From the NCBI GenBank assembly GCA_030272155.1, contig CP126196.1, forward strand, positions 4,092,001 through 4,156,000: 64,000 nucleotides of DNA, written 5' to 3'. Source of the DNA: Tetradesmus obliquus. Its lineage: Eukaryota; Chlorophyta; Chlorophyceae; Sphaeropleales; Scenedesmaceae. Positions 1 to 11,604 of the stretch are shown here, piece by piece (the first letter of the stretch is position 1; each line of letters opens with the position of its first letter). Both the position numbers and the translations under genes were made by a program. The notes under the pieces are model-generated. The model saw nothing but the letters and a program-made list of their open reading frames with translations, ran no database searches and had not been told where the DNA came from.

Positions 1-758
1 CTCGGTGAGTGGCAGCCTTTGAAGTATAGACAGTTTTTATGGTAGGAGGTGTGAAGGCGCATGGGGTGTCCTCAATCACACACACACACACACACACACA
101 CGCACGCACGCACGCACGCACGCACGCTTGGTGGATTGGATGTGGCAGGCGCCTGGCGGCGGCGGCCCAGCTGAGGTGGGTCGTGGCGACAGCGAGGAGC
201 TGCGCGGTCAACATGTCCACCGTGCTGGACGGCTGAGCAACATACCATGCTCACCTGCTTTCTTTTTGCACCCACCTGCATTGCTGCGAAATACCCTGCT
301 GTGCTCTGCTGCAGATGCTGGGCCGTGGCGACACCGAGGAGCGCGCGGTCAACCTGGCCACCGTGCTGGACGGCTACTTCACCAAGGGCGGGCACCACGT
401 GAACATCAACGTGCTGAACAGGGAGATGCTGCAGGACGCCGTGCAGGTGCGGCTTGTTGTTTGACACTAGTTACGTATGTTTCGCGTAAACATCAACGTC
501 TCGACAGATGACAGGCAGATGCTGCAAGACACCATGAAGGTGTGTGTAGGCCACCATACATCACGCCGCAGCACCTGCTTAATGTCTGCTTTGCTCATTC
601 TGCCAGCTGCGCTGCTGCTGCTTTGCTCTCCTCTGCAGCACCCTGAGAAGTACCCCAACTTGACCATCCGCGTGAGCGGCTACGCGGTGCACTTCACCAA
701 GCTGACCCCCGAGCAGCAGAAGGATGTCATTGCACGCACCTTCCACGCTGAGATGTAA
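1..758 (+). CDS. PFL1: pyruvate formate-lyase, C-terminal exons (partial)
   Basis: Glycyl-radical enzyme that splits pyruvate with CoA into acetyl-CoA and formate in algal dark fermentation; green-algal forms act in chloroplast and mitochondrion (family knowledge). Two exons are clear: 315-446 and 639-758. They encode the end of the glycyl-radical domain, with [10 protein letters not shown], the HPEKYPNLT segment and the radical loop RVSGYAV, whose Gly carries the radical. The protein ends in RTFHAEM, close to the bacterial PflB end. The intron between them has a GTGCGG donor and a CTCTGCAG acceptor. A donor-like CTCG|GTGAGT at positions 1-10 suggests that the window opens at the end of an upstream exon. 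The rest of the gene lies left of the window. Degraded copies of exon 315-446 flank it on both sides. The activase gene follows on the same strand. Confidence 0.95.
78..127. repeat. bipartite (CA)n(CGCA)n microsatellite
   Basis: About 23 bases of CA repeat pass directly into CGCA repeats inside a lyase intron. Alternating purine-pyrimidine sequence of this kind can adopt Z-DNA. The same two-part structure, on the opposite strand, is in PIG-A intron 4. Confidence 0.95.
176..236 (+). pseudogene. degraded copy of lyase exon 315-446, 5' part
   Basis: This intronic segment closely matches bases 320-372 of the functional exon (GTCGTGGCGACAGCGAGGAG against GCCGTGGCGACACCGAGGAG), including the part encoding ATVLDG. 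It then runs into a TGA and cannot continue the protein. It lies upstream of the exon, as acceptor-side copies mostly do in this window. Confidence 0.8.
487..548 (+). pseudogene. degraded copy of lyase exon 315-446, 3' part with donor
   Basis: The segment reads VNINV then MLQD, like the end of exon 315-446, and finishes with a GGTGTG donor-like border. The spacing matches but several substitutions separate it from the true exon. It lies just downstream of that exon, inside the last intron. Confidence 0.7.
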
Positions 759-1525
759 GCACCATGCAGATGGTGTGCTGCTTGGTGAGATCTGTGCTGT
801 TGTGCAGCGCCTGCATGCAAGCAATGGTTTGTGGCTTTGTCTTTGTCGGGGCAGTTTGCTGGCGGATGCATCAAAGGAGTCGAGTTGTACCTTGTACTCA
901 TGCTGGGCTTTGGGATGTTGGGTGCCTTCTGCCCCACTGGAACATAATGCAGAGCAGCAGCGGCAGAGGTGTGCCGGGTTGCATGCAGGAGCGTCACTGG
1001 ATGACAGCTGCACACTGGATGGCAGCTTCGACGAAAGCGGCCATCTAGCTTCAGTGAAAGCTTTGGACTGGTTTTGATGGGATGATGGCTCAGTAGGGCT
1101 GCTGTCTTATCACCGGTTTCTTTGTGGTATGCCAGCATGGCTTATCAAGGGAGGTTGTTGCTGGCAAATGCCAGCTTCGGCATTGAATAGCTTGTGCGGG
1201 TTTGCTTTGCTTCACTTGACTAGTAAAAATTTGCTCAGTCGTCTGTGTGTATGGCGTGCAAGTGCGCCTTCAGTACTTGTTTGTGGTGTCTGCTTGAGTT
1301 ATGGCTGATGTGATGCTGGCAGTAGTGCTGTGGTTGGCGAACCATGCCAATTCTGCCAGTAACAAAGAGATCATCCAAGCATGGATGGCAGCGCAACGAG
1401 GTGCTGATCTTGTGTTTGTGCACGTGCATGTCGCATGTGCCTTGCTTTTGTATTGCCGGCAGTAGCATGCAGACCAGAATGTAGATTTGTGGGTGCCTTG
1501 TGTACTGTGATTGCTGGCTTGTCTC

Positions 1526-1530
1526 TGTAA
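1526..1530 (+). promoter_or_regulatory. possible TGTAA polyadenylation signal of lyase gene
   Basis: TGTAA is the common green-algal poly(A) signal (established knowledge). This copy is about 770 bases after the stop codon, long but possible for an algal 3' UTR. The pentamer is also frequent by chance. Confidence 0.3.
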
Positions 1531-1640
1531 TATGACAGTTTTAGGCATGGTAAAAGCACAACCGTTCACCTGCAAGCAATGCTGGTCCAGAAGCCCCCCT
1601 GCCCGAAGGCTCCTGGCATTCCAAGTGGGCTGTCCACGCA
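1528..1640 (+). repeat. dispersed 115-base repeat, copy 1
   Basis: One of four related copies in the window (others at about 17326, 17440 and 22624). Shared landmarks are ATGACAGTTTTAGGCATGGT, then CACCTGCAAGCAATGCTGG, and near the end a GGCTCC...CCAAGTGGGCTG block. No coding potential or terminal repeats are obvious. All four copies have the same orientation. It may be a short non-autonomous element, such as a SINE or MITE remnant. Confidence 0.8.
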
Positions 1641-3176
1641 GGCACGTCTGTCCAGCATCATCAGCTGGCTTGTCTCTGTTGTTTGGTTTGACGGTACTCT
1701 GCAAACAGGATACTCTCCTGCAGACATGTAGCCAGGACAGATTTGTCCTGTGGCTGCAGTATCATGAGTGTGTACTTTGCTGCTGCAAGTGTTTCGAGCT
1801 TATGAACGGATGCCCGATTTGGTTTGTTGTAGCCTTCTTCTGGCTGATGCTTGGCGTGGGATCGGCCGGCACGAGTTCCTTCAAGGGACAGGTCTGCCGA
1901 AGGTGTGCTATGGGATAGCATGCATGTGATTCAGTCCTGACGGGGGTTTGTTGCATACTGCAGCATCAGCGGCATCAGCAGCGCCCCACAGATGAAAAGG
2001 ACACCACGTGATGATGGCCTGGATGTAGGCTTTCTACTAGCATGTATTTCTTGTGTTGGTGGTGTGATCTTGCCAGAGTGCGTGACCTCGAGAACAGAGG
2101 CTGGTGGCACTGGTGTTGAGGGACTCCCTTCTGGGCACCCTCACACCATGTGGCGTGTGGTTGGTCGGCAGCCGGTATTCTATCTGTTGCCGGCCAATCC
2201 ATGAGGGAGTTCGCTGTGTGAAGTTTGCCGTGAAGGTCAACGGCGCAGCATTCATGCATGCACATGAGGAGCTGCAGTGCAGGTTGATGTGAAATGCACT
2301 CGAACGTGAGGATGTGGTTGGTTGAGTGGTGCAGAGTTGAACGAAGTACCTGATAGTGGTACCTGGAGTAGCGGTGTCCACTGCTGGCCGGTGGCGAGTC
2401 ACTTTTGTTGAAAGATAACATGATGAATTTTATGCACGAGTGCCGCTGAATGAACAACCCGTCTGTGGGGGGTGCACCTATGTCAAAAGCTGCCTGCACT
2501 GTGATATGAATTGTTTCAGACAGTTCAAGTTGAAAACGGCTGGCAGGAAAACAGGCTGCAAAGGCTGTTTAGAATGTTGGTTAAATAAACCGCAGAACCG
2601 CAGAAAGAAGCGAAGAATACAGTATAATGCAGTGGTAACGGCACATAAGGGTGTAATAATGATACCCAGCCTTGCAATAGGTAACCCAGGCTGATGGGCT
2701 GTGCAGCCTGCAGCAGGTCCACTGTGAGCTGACACCCCCCCTCCCCCCCCCCCCCCCCCCCCCTGTTTCAGCAGACATTGGGCTGTGCAGCCTGCAGCAG
2801 GTCGACCTGGACGTCCAGGACCGGACTCTTGGCAGCAGCTCCATGCCAACAGCTCAGCTCGACATACGGGTGAGGCCATAAGAGTTGACGCAAAAAAAAA
2901 CTCTGGTGGAGGCAGCATAAGCAACAACTCCTCCAGGCGGAAGATGATTCACCTTGGTCTAGCTGGCAGCAGCCCTAAACACGGGAATAACAGGGGCTGG
3001 GTGTCGGGACCTACATAGGGCATGAGCCGAGGCAAGTGTGTCTAATTGCCCTTTTTTTGTTGCAAATACGCTGAGATCACGCTTTGCGTAACAAACAGTC
3101 TTTCACGTCCCGACAGGTCTTTGCTGGTAGCAGTTTCCGCCTAGTCCCATAGCTCCACGTTCTGCGACTTGACATC

Positions 3177-4941
3177 ATGAGCTTATTCATCAACAAGCCG
3201 TTGGCTAAAGCCAGCACCCGCGGTGCTGGCAAGAGACAACCCTGCGTGGCACGCTCCCACGCAGCTCCGAGGCCAGAGCACGGCGTTGCCAGGCCACAGC
3301 AGCGTCTGAAGCAGCATTTGATGCGTGTAGCGTCGATTGAAGCTACACAAACGGCAGTTCAGAGGCGTGGAGGGCTGGCTCTGGACAGCAGCAGCATCCC
3401 GCCGGTGGAGGGTCGCATTCACAGCACCGAATCCTTCTCTACAGGTATGCTAAGCAGCTGCTGTCTGTCCAGGGTGGGCATACCATTGTGATGTGATGAA
3501 ACAGGCATGCCTGGCAGCAGCTGAGTCGAGCCGAAAGCAGCCAGCACACATGCATGTGCATGATGTGCTGTCTCTTTTGACAAGTTGGGTCAGGGTTGCT
3601 AATGATGTGGTTAGCGCAACAAGCCATCTGCTCCACCGCACTGTTGCGCTTCTCAACTGTGCTGCTGCAGTCGATGGCCCTGGTGTGCGCTTCATCGTCT
3701 TTACGCAAGGTGAGCAGCACCACACCTGCTGCTTGCAGAAGCAGTACTGCAAGTGAAACAGCGGCAGCAAGCGTGCGTGACACGTGGCAGCGTGCAGCTT
3801 ACGTCAGCACACCTGCACCTGCACTTGCACCAGCAGCGAAGATGGTGCTGGCGGCGGCCTCAGCTTGGACTGCAGCAGCTGCGTGTCATCCATGATGTTC
3901 CTTACATGCTATTCGCAGCGTGTGCATTCTTTTTGCTGTGTTTCTTGTTATTACGTGCCATGCTGCTTACACCGTTGTTGCTGTGGCTGCTGTCCTGCAG
4001 GCTGCGGTATGCGCTGCCTGTTCTGCAGCAACCCAGACACGCAGAGCATGACCGATGGCAAGCTAGTGAGCAGCAAGGACATTGCTGCTAAGTTGGCGCG
4101 CATGGAGCCATACCTGCAGGTGAGTCATTGACTGTGGCTTGAGTTTATACCCATGAGCAGAAATTCATGAGGAGTAAAAAAATACAGCAATGGATATGTC
4201 ACGGTGAAGTTGGCGCGCATGGAGCCATACCTGCAGGTGAGTCACCGCATTAGAGAGCTTGCAGGATAACTTGTGCAACGCTGCAGCCGAGTTACGGGAC
4301 TGTACAGCAAGTATATGTGTAGGAAGGTCTGTTGTGCACAGGTGAGCTGCATGGCTTCTTACTTGCTGGACATATCGTGCTGGACATATCGTGCTGGACA
4401 CCAGTGCAAACGCGGCTGGTTTTGTGCACACGTGACGGCTTGCGACTTGCTGCACGGCTTGTGACTTCGCTGTCCACCTATCTGCCTGTTCTACGACACA
4501 CACATGTACTTAACTCATTCTTTGTTGCTGATGACGTGTTTGTGCAGCCCAACGGTGGAGGCGTGACGTGCTCTGGCGGCGAGCCGCTGCTGCAGCCGGA
4601 CTTTGTGGCAGGGGTGTTCCAGGAGGCGCATGCGCTGGGGCTGAGCACCTGCCTGGATACCACCGGGCAGGGCAGCAAGCACAAGAGCTGGGACCATGTG
4701 CTGCCACACACTGACATGGTGAGTGTGGTGCATGGCTGGGGCTGTGGTACAGCGGTTGTTGAGCAGCGCCCGCCGCCAAACATGAGGTTGAGCGAGGTTC
4801 AGGAACTGTCGGCGCTGGTGCCGTTGTATAACGGTGGATTGTGTGCACTAAGATGATCATCACACTAGGCTGCTTTTAATCTATTAAGCAGCAAGTGCTG
4901 TTAGCACCATTGCAACCCACAGAATTTTCAACAACCCGTCC

Positions 4942-4973
<32 letters not shown>

Positions 4974-5855
4974 ATGCTGTATGCTTGCTGCAGGTGCTGT
5001 TTTGCATCAAGCACCTGGACCCCATGCAGTACGAGCACATCACAGGCCTGCACCAGTCCGGCTCGCTGGCCTTTGCAGCGGAGCTGAAGGAGCGGCACAT
5101 CCCCTTCTGGCTGCGCTACGTGCTCATCCCAAACTTGACAGACAGGGTGGGAGACATCGAGATGCTGATCGCGTTCGCCAAGGCGCAACCCACACTGGTG
5201 GTGAGTTTCACATGCACGTGTAGTAGACACGCGTTTCTGCGGCTCTTGCGATAGATGAGTTTGGTGGTACTGCTGCATTACATTTCTGCAGTGACAAAGT
5301 CGACAAGCAGCATGCTGTGCCACAAGGCGTGATTAAACAATCACTCAACAAGCAGTCACGCGAACTGTGTTCTGGTGTTTGTCTGCATTTGCGCCTGCAG
5401 GGCATTGAGCTGCTGCCGTACCACCAGCTGGGCAAGAACAAGTGGGACGCGCTGGGCTGGTGAGTGGCGCTGCTGCACCTCGTAGCTGGTAGCAGTTGTA
5501 GTATCCATGCATGGCTGAGTGCAAAGCAGTTTGACGGATTGTAATGCACGCGCTTCAAGTACATGTCGTTCATGTCATATGCTGGTTGGTTGGGGTCGCT
5601 GCGCTGTCTTCCCACAGCTAGATGGCAAGAACCAACGTTATACACTTTTGATGTTGGTGCTGCTGCAGGCCGTACCCCCTGGAGGGTGTGCAGCCTCCCA
5701 GCCACGAGTGTGTGCTGGAAGTGATGCACAAGCTCAAGAATGCAGGCCTGCACGTGCTGTGCGATCACAAGGACGCCCCATCCTCAGGCGTCGCTCGATA
5801 CAGCGCCATCAGCAGCAGCAGCAACAACAACGCTGGAGCGCATGCAGCAGCTTAG
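3177..5855 (+). CDS. PFLA1: pyruvate formate-lyase activating enzyme
   Basis: Radical-SAM enzyme that abstracts hydrogen from the lyase glycine using SAM and a 4Fe-4S cluster. Exons: 3177-3444, 3671-3709, 4001-4119, 4548-4718, 4994-5200, 5401-5459, 5669-5855; phases agree throughout and give 349 residues. An N-terminal extension of about 80 residues, basic and Ser/Ala-rich, looks like an organelle transit peptide. The enzyme core begins at [19 protein letters not shown]. The cluster motif is CGMRCLFC (Cys 104, 108, 111), and TCSGGEP (149-155) is the SAM-binding GGE motif. [11 protein letters not shown] and GVQPPSHE match the family C-terminus. The tail after LHVLCDHK is Ser/Asn/Ala-rich. The start is the first ATG in frame with the core. 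Its substrate's gene lies directly upstream on the same strand. Confidence 0.95.
4207..4246 (+). pseudogene. exact copy of activase exon 3 end with donor
   Basis: Bases 4207-4242 repeat the last 29 coding bases of exon 3 (from AAGTTGGCGCGCATGG to CTGCAG) and its GTGAGTC donor with no mismatch. It lies about 85 bases past the true donor. Perfect identity implies a very recent duplication. If this donor were used, about 120 bases of intron would be retained. Confidence 0.9.
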
Positions 5856-8456
5856 GTCAGCTGGGTGGCCTAGGTGAGGGTGAGCACAGCAAGGGCCTGC
5901 AGCAATGCTGCAGCGCTGGCCTTTCTGGTGATGATTGAGTCTGGTTTATGATAAAGTGTGATCAGGCCATTGCCTTTGCCAGGACGCATTGCAGGAGATG
6001 CAGCAGTTGTCATGCATTTGTGCATACGCTTGTGTCCACAACCTTTCACTAGCGCCTTCCGTCCTCCGAATCGCATGGCGCAGCACAGCTTTGCCGATGC
6101 TCTGCACTTGCAGGACAATGAAAGAGGTTAAAGAGGTTTGCTGGTTTGCTCATGGCGCCAGATGTGTCATGCGCCTGGTTTCACCTTTGCACCTCGCATG
6201 TGGTGCTGTTGTGCAACGCTTGCAGCAGCCGCAAGCGGTCACGGTCCATGACGCTGCACCTGATTGGATAGCAGCAGTCGCTCAACAAGAGAGGAATGTG
6301 CCAAATTTGGTGTCCTCCATGCCTGTCACATTGTATGGTTCTCTTCTTCTGTTATGTCACTGAATTTCTCCCTTTTCAAGGGGACATGTCAGCAGCAGGT
6401 GCTGCTTACCTGCCTGAACACCAAATGTGTGCATTGACAGTGAGCCGTGTTTGTTGTCTTTGCTTGGCTTGTGAACGCAACCCAAGGGTGGATCAGATGT
6501 CTGTGACAACTGTGGCATCTTCTTCCACTCGTGTGTTTGCTCGGTCTGTGGTCTTTCAAAGAAAGTTTCGCTGCGCGTGCTGTGTGTGTCGCCCGCTGCA
6601 ATAAAGCGGGTGCTGGTGCATGCATCTCTCTTGCATTTCTTGTTGGTTTTCCATGTGCAGGCGTGCATTGCTGTGCAGTGCACGTTGTCACTTGCAGCAG
6701 GTTGATGAGCAGAGGAGAAAGAGGGGCCTGCACTCTGCGCTGCTCCTGCGCAGTATGTGCGGGAACGTTATAATGTCATAGACCCATGTGAACGCCATGC
6801 AGCCCTAGGGCCTTACCACATGAAAGCTGCCGCAGCTTAACCCACAGCTGGTCACCGTGGAGGGGTGTGGGAACGCCTGGTTGTGGTACGCTGGCATCCT
6901 TGTTGGACATGCATGATTGGTGTTCCGTGGCCTGATTTGCTGCATGTGAGTGTTGATGCATATTCAGCAGTATGCATTGCCCTGGATACTGTGTCTCTCC
7001 CCATCACTGTGGTGTATCGGTGCATAACAGTACATCAATGGGTGCTTGTGAAGTTCAGAAAGAGCAGTGTGCGACTGATTGTAGTGATGATGCAGACTGC
7101 TTCAGCAGACCGCCTTTGACAGGTGTGTCTGATCAGGAGCATGCATTGGCTTCATTTGCTGTGCTAGTGGCGTGACTCCAGCACTGCATGTGATACGAAT
7201 TGCGACACATCTTGCATCCTACATGCCTTTGTTACTTGTTTGGTCAGCCAGGTGGGCTGCCTGTACAGTACAGCCGCACACAGCATTTGCCATTTGGTTT
7301 ACCTTGTATCATGACAATGACAATCGTCAGCAAAAATGACTGCTAGGCAAATAGTAGGGACTGTTGACGACAACCAGCTTCTGAGTGACCTGCCCCTTGC
7401 GCAATTCACACATGTACAGGCAATGGCTAACAGGAAACTCAACCGTGACATGGCAGCCCCGGGGTGCAGGCAGGCTGTCTGCATGACGCTGGAGGCCCAT
7501 CTGCTGATGCCTTGCATGTGAAATGCTCACAAGCAGACACCACAGAAATCCACTGGTGTGCCATGCATGGCGTCATTAGATGGCGACACCACTACACAAA
7601 GCGCTGACGACACTCCTCCTCAGGCAACCGAACCCTATGGCAAACAAGCCGCTGTAAGTTACATGACCTGTACAGTGTGCAGAGGTTGCCCTGCATGTGC
7701 ACTACGTCAAGTGCAGCCGAGAAGTGCTGCTGCAGTGCAGCCAGATCATCTGTCAATCACACACAGCCACAAACAACGGCCCTTGGTTATGCAACTTAGC
7801 AACTGACTGCAAGACAGCCCTGTTCTCTAGTTCAACATCTATGTACACCGCGGTACAGCAGTAACAATATTCCAGCCTTGTCAGCTGCAGGCACAATGGC
7901 CGCAATGCACAACTCCGCAGACAAAAGGGGATGCTGCAACATGCCGCACACACGGGGCACGCCTGCGCACCAACACCATACCGCAACTTGCAACTACTGA
8001 CAAAATGCGCAACAAATGCAACCCGCTAGTCAGAATGCCATGCTTTTTCGGGGCCACGCCAAAACCAGCGATGGTTAAGCATGGTTCAGCGCTCATTGGT
8101 GCATCCTACTGGGATGGAACCCAGCAAGCTCGCATAATCAAAACACGCTAGCACACTATTATTATATTTCGTCAAATTGCTCCAATCAACCAGCCAACCG
8201 CTGCGCACAATCCTACTCATACTGCAAACAGAGGGGCAACTTTCAACCACAAAACCAAAGGAGCAACACCATGCTTACATGGCACACAATGCACTGCCAA
8301 GAAACAACTTCTGTCTCTCTCATACTAGTACAAAGCACTGTGCAGCGACAACAGCAGGATGCCAAACAACTCAGCCTCAAATATCCACAGCAATGTGTAT
8401 ACAAGTCGTTATCGCGCAACGACAGCAGGCATACACCTGCTCAACCACGGCCCCAC
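5856..8456. other. convergent intergenic region after activase
   Basis: Between the stops of the activase (+) and the methyltransferase (-). I could not assign any gene; the short ORFs lack family motifs and codon bias. It presumably holds both 3' UTRs, in which case the activase UTR is long or an unrecognised RNA gene is present. No tandem arrays or large inverted repeats are visible. Confidence 0.6.
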
Positions 8457-8896
8457 TCAATTCAGGTCAGATTCCTTGCCAGCGGCGTACCTCGCTCCAT
8501 CTGCTGCTGCAGCACCTCCGCCCCTGCTGCTGCTGCTGCTGCCGGTCACTGGCTTCACAAAGGACAGCGTCTTTGTGGCAGATGCCATCACTTTGGTGCC
8601 GCATTCAAAGCCGGAAGCTTTCTTGAAATGCGCCCCACACAGACCGCAACTCGTGACCGCAAAGGCCAGCACACCTGCACCCACCACCCCACTCAGTTCA
8701 AGTCAGCTCCCTGGACAGCAGCATAGCTCCCGCCATTCGCTGCTGCCGCGGCCTCCACATTCCCAACACTGCTGCTGCTGCTGCTGCCGGCAATTGGCTG
8801 CACAAAAGACAGCGTCTTGGTGGCAGAGGCCATCACTTTAGTGCCGCAACCAAAGCGGGCACCTTTCTTACTAAAAAAAACACTACACACAGACAT
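8457..8896 (-). pseudogene. two tandem copies of the methyltransferase last exon
   Basis: On the minus strand two segments (8896-8693 and 8687-8457) repeat the last-exon sequence: CGTKVMASATKTLSFV, then a Ser run encoded by CTG/CAG-type repeats, then an Ala-rich end and a stop. The true last exon ends at 8943, so both lie downstream of the functional stop. The frame and stop are kept in each copy. They could serve as alternative last exons, but more likely they are non-coding duplicates. Confidence 0.85.
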
Positions 8897-8942
8897 CCAC
8901 GTGCGGCAACAACACAGTGCACACCAGCGCCCGCTACCCCAC

Positions 8943-10468
8943 TCAGTTCAAGTCAGCTCCCTGAACAGCAGCATAGCTCGCGCCATTTGCTGCTGCTGCC
9001 ACTCCTGCATCACTGCTGCTGCTGCTGCTGCTGCTGCCGGCCAGCGGCTTCACAAAGGACAGCGTCTTGGTGGCAGAGGCCATGACCTTGGTGCCGCATT
9101 CAAAGCCGGCTGCCTTGAACAGGGCCCCAAAATCGCAGGCGATGAAGTTCTTGTAGTGGGGCTCGTTGAAGTTGCCAAAAGCCCCCAGGGTTGGGTCCCA
9201 CTGCGTGATAAAGACATTGCAGATGCAGCAAGGCAGCACACACAGGTAAGAAGGCAGCGGTGGTTGCAGACGCTGCGAATGTACAACATACTATAGCACA
9301 GGCATCACCAGAACTACAGAGCACAGCAAGCAGGTGGCCGCCACTGCACAGCAAGCGGGTTTTGCAAATCAATCAATAAATCAATCAATCATCATTAACA
9401 CGGCACAAAAGCAGATCGAACAGCAATGAATGTCCTGTAAAGTTTATTCACATACGTCATTCACATATGGCTTCAGCAGCCGGAACATCTCCGCTGCTGC
9501 TGCTAACCGTGCTTCCTCAGGCATCTCATAAAAGGCCGCCCAAATAACAGCGCTTCCGCAGAACCAATAGGCAAACATCCACTGTCAACTGTGCCTCAAG
9601 AAGCACATACTACGCCTCATGCCACAGTGTCACTGCACAGCACAACCCTTTGTCTAAATTCTATCCAGCCTCACCTGCGGCCTGTCTCCCAGCTGCACGC
9701 TGTCAGTGAGCACCGCCAGGCCCCCTGGCTTCAGCAGCCGCAACATCTCCGCTGCTGCTGCTGAACGTGCCTCTTCAGGCATCTCGTGGAATGCGTACAT
9801 GCACAACACTGCGTCCAGGCTGCCGTCTGGCAGAGGAACGTTCTCTACGGCACACTGCATGAACTCCGTGCCTGCAGGTGCAGGAAGCAGCAGCGGCAGC
9901 AGGCATACATAACAGATCACGCCAAGAAATGTCGCAGGCTTTTTGTTAAGGATCTTGCGCGAAGCCCCTTGTTCGGCATCTCGTGGAAGGCGTACGTGCA
10001 CAGCACTGCTTCAAGACTGCCATTAGGTAGAGGCACATTTGCTGCGCACTGCCTGGCTAAAGTGCATCAGAGGGTACATGAAGCAGCAAACAGGAGAATG
10101 CTGCTGAGGCCCAACAGAACAATCCAGCCCAACAGTGCAATCCAGCACAACGCGTAGAGCCTACGTATGCTTTCAAAAAGCAACGCACCTGTGCCATCCA
10201 TGCCTCCCAAGTCCAGTGCCGGGGCGCGCTGGGCCTTTCAACAATGTACCAAATGTCAGCTGACCGCATGTGATTTTATGAGAGCAGCTACGTACCTGTG
10301 CCATCCATGCCGCCTAGGTCCAGTGCCGGGGCGCGCTGGCCCTTCCAGTAGGCCACGTTGGCGCGGGCCCGTGCCAGGTAGAAGGGCGACAGGTCGGCAG
10401 CGATGGTCTGCATGGAGGGGTAGTTGTCCTGTCCAGGATGATTTGGTGCAAATTGCAGCAGCATGCAG

Positions 10469-10522
<54 letters not shown>

Positions 10523-11565
10523 GGAAAGAGGTCAGCAGAGGTGAAAATAGGAGATGAACAGACAGTGGTTTGTGTGAGAACTGCACTGCTGTGTGCCGAT
10601 GGACGCAGCACACCCAGAGGCCAGTTGCTTGCAGACCACAGTACCACACAACGATTGTACAGGTCGTACAGCAAAACAATACCGAAACTACAGGTACAGC
10701 CGCCGCCGCGACCGCAGCAACAGCAGCAGCAGCAGCAGCAGTAGCAAGCGCAGGGCCATACCTTGAGGAAGGTGTGGAAGCACCCAGTGCCGCAGCAGGC
10801 CTCCATCACCCTCATGCTGCCAAGGCCCAGGCCCATTAATATAGTTGTCTTGGTGTTATTTAATGTCAACATTCAGCGCATATCCAACACTACAATCCTG
10901 ACCCACCTTGAGGAAGGTGTGGAAGCGGCCAGTGCCGCAGCAGGCCTCCATCACCCTCATGCTGCCGGGGTCCAGCCCGTTTACACGGATGTGCTGGCTC
11001 AGCGGCAGCAGTGCGCTGCGCTGCATGGCGTCCTGCCGGCCGAAGAAGAGCGCCTCTGTGCTGAACTCGTACACACTGGCTGACCTGCAGGCAGATGAAC
11101 CAAATTTGCAGCAGTGTTGTAGGGCAGACACAAGCCACAGAGGGCGACTCTAAACTCCTCAACACTGGCAGACCTGCAGGCAGGTGTGATGTTTTGTGCG
11201 CAGATGAGCCGCTTTTGCAGCGTGTTGTGTGGCAGAAACATGAACAGTGGGTGACTGAGAAACTCCCATACACTGCACTGGCAGACCTGCAGGCAGCTCA
11301 GATGCAACACAGTGGTTGCGTGCAAGCCCAGTTGTGCTTAGGTCACAGAGGGCGTTGTGCAGCACGCCATACCTGTCGCTCATCCAGCCGTCGCTCTGGT
11401 AGTGGAAGGTGTTGTCAGCGTAGTACTGCGGGTACAAGTTGCTGGCGAACCAGTTGTTGGCAGGGCCCTGAGCCATGCGGCGGTTCAGCGTGGCAACGCC
11501 CTCTGCAACAAACTGAGCAGACCTGCGGCAGCAGCGGCGGCAGCAGCAGCAGCGGCAGCAGCAGC

Positions 11566-11604
<39 letters not shown>

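Larger units (their letters stand above)
759..3176. other. intergenic region between lyase and activase
   Basis: No coding sequence is supported here. It holds the lyase 3' UTR and presumably the activase promoter. It contains one copy of a dispersed 115-base repeat (1528-1640), a long run of C (about 2736-2763) and a short direct duplication of GGGCTGTGCAGCCTGCAGCA on either side of that run (about 2697 and 2781). No TATA box could be assigned. Confidence 0.7.
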
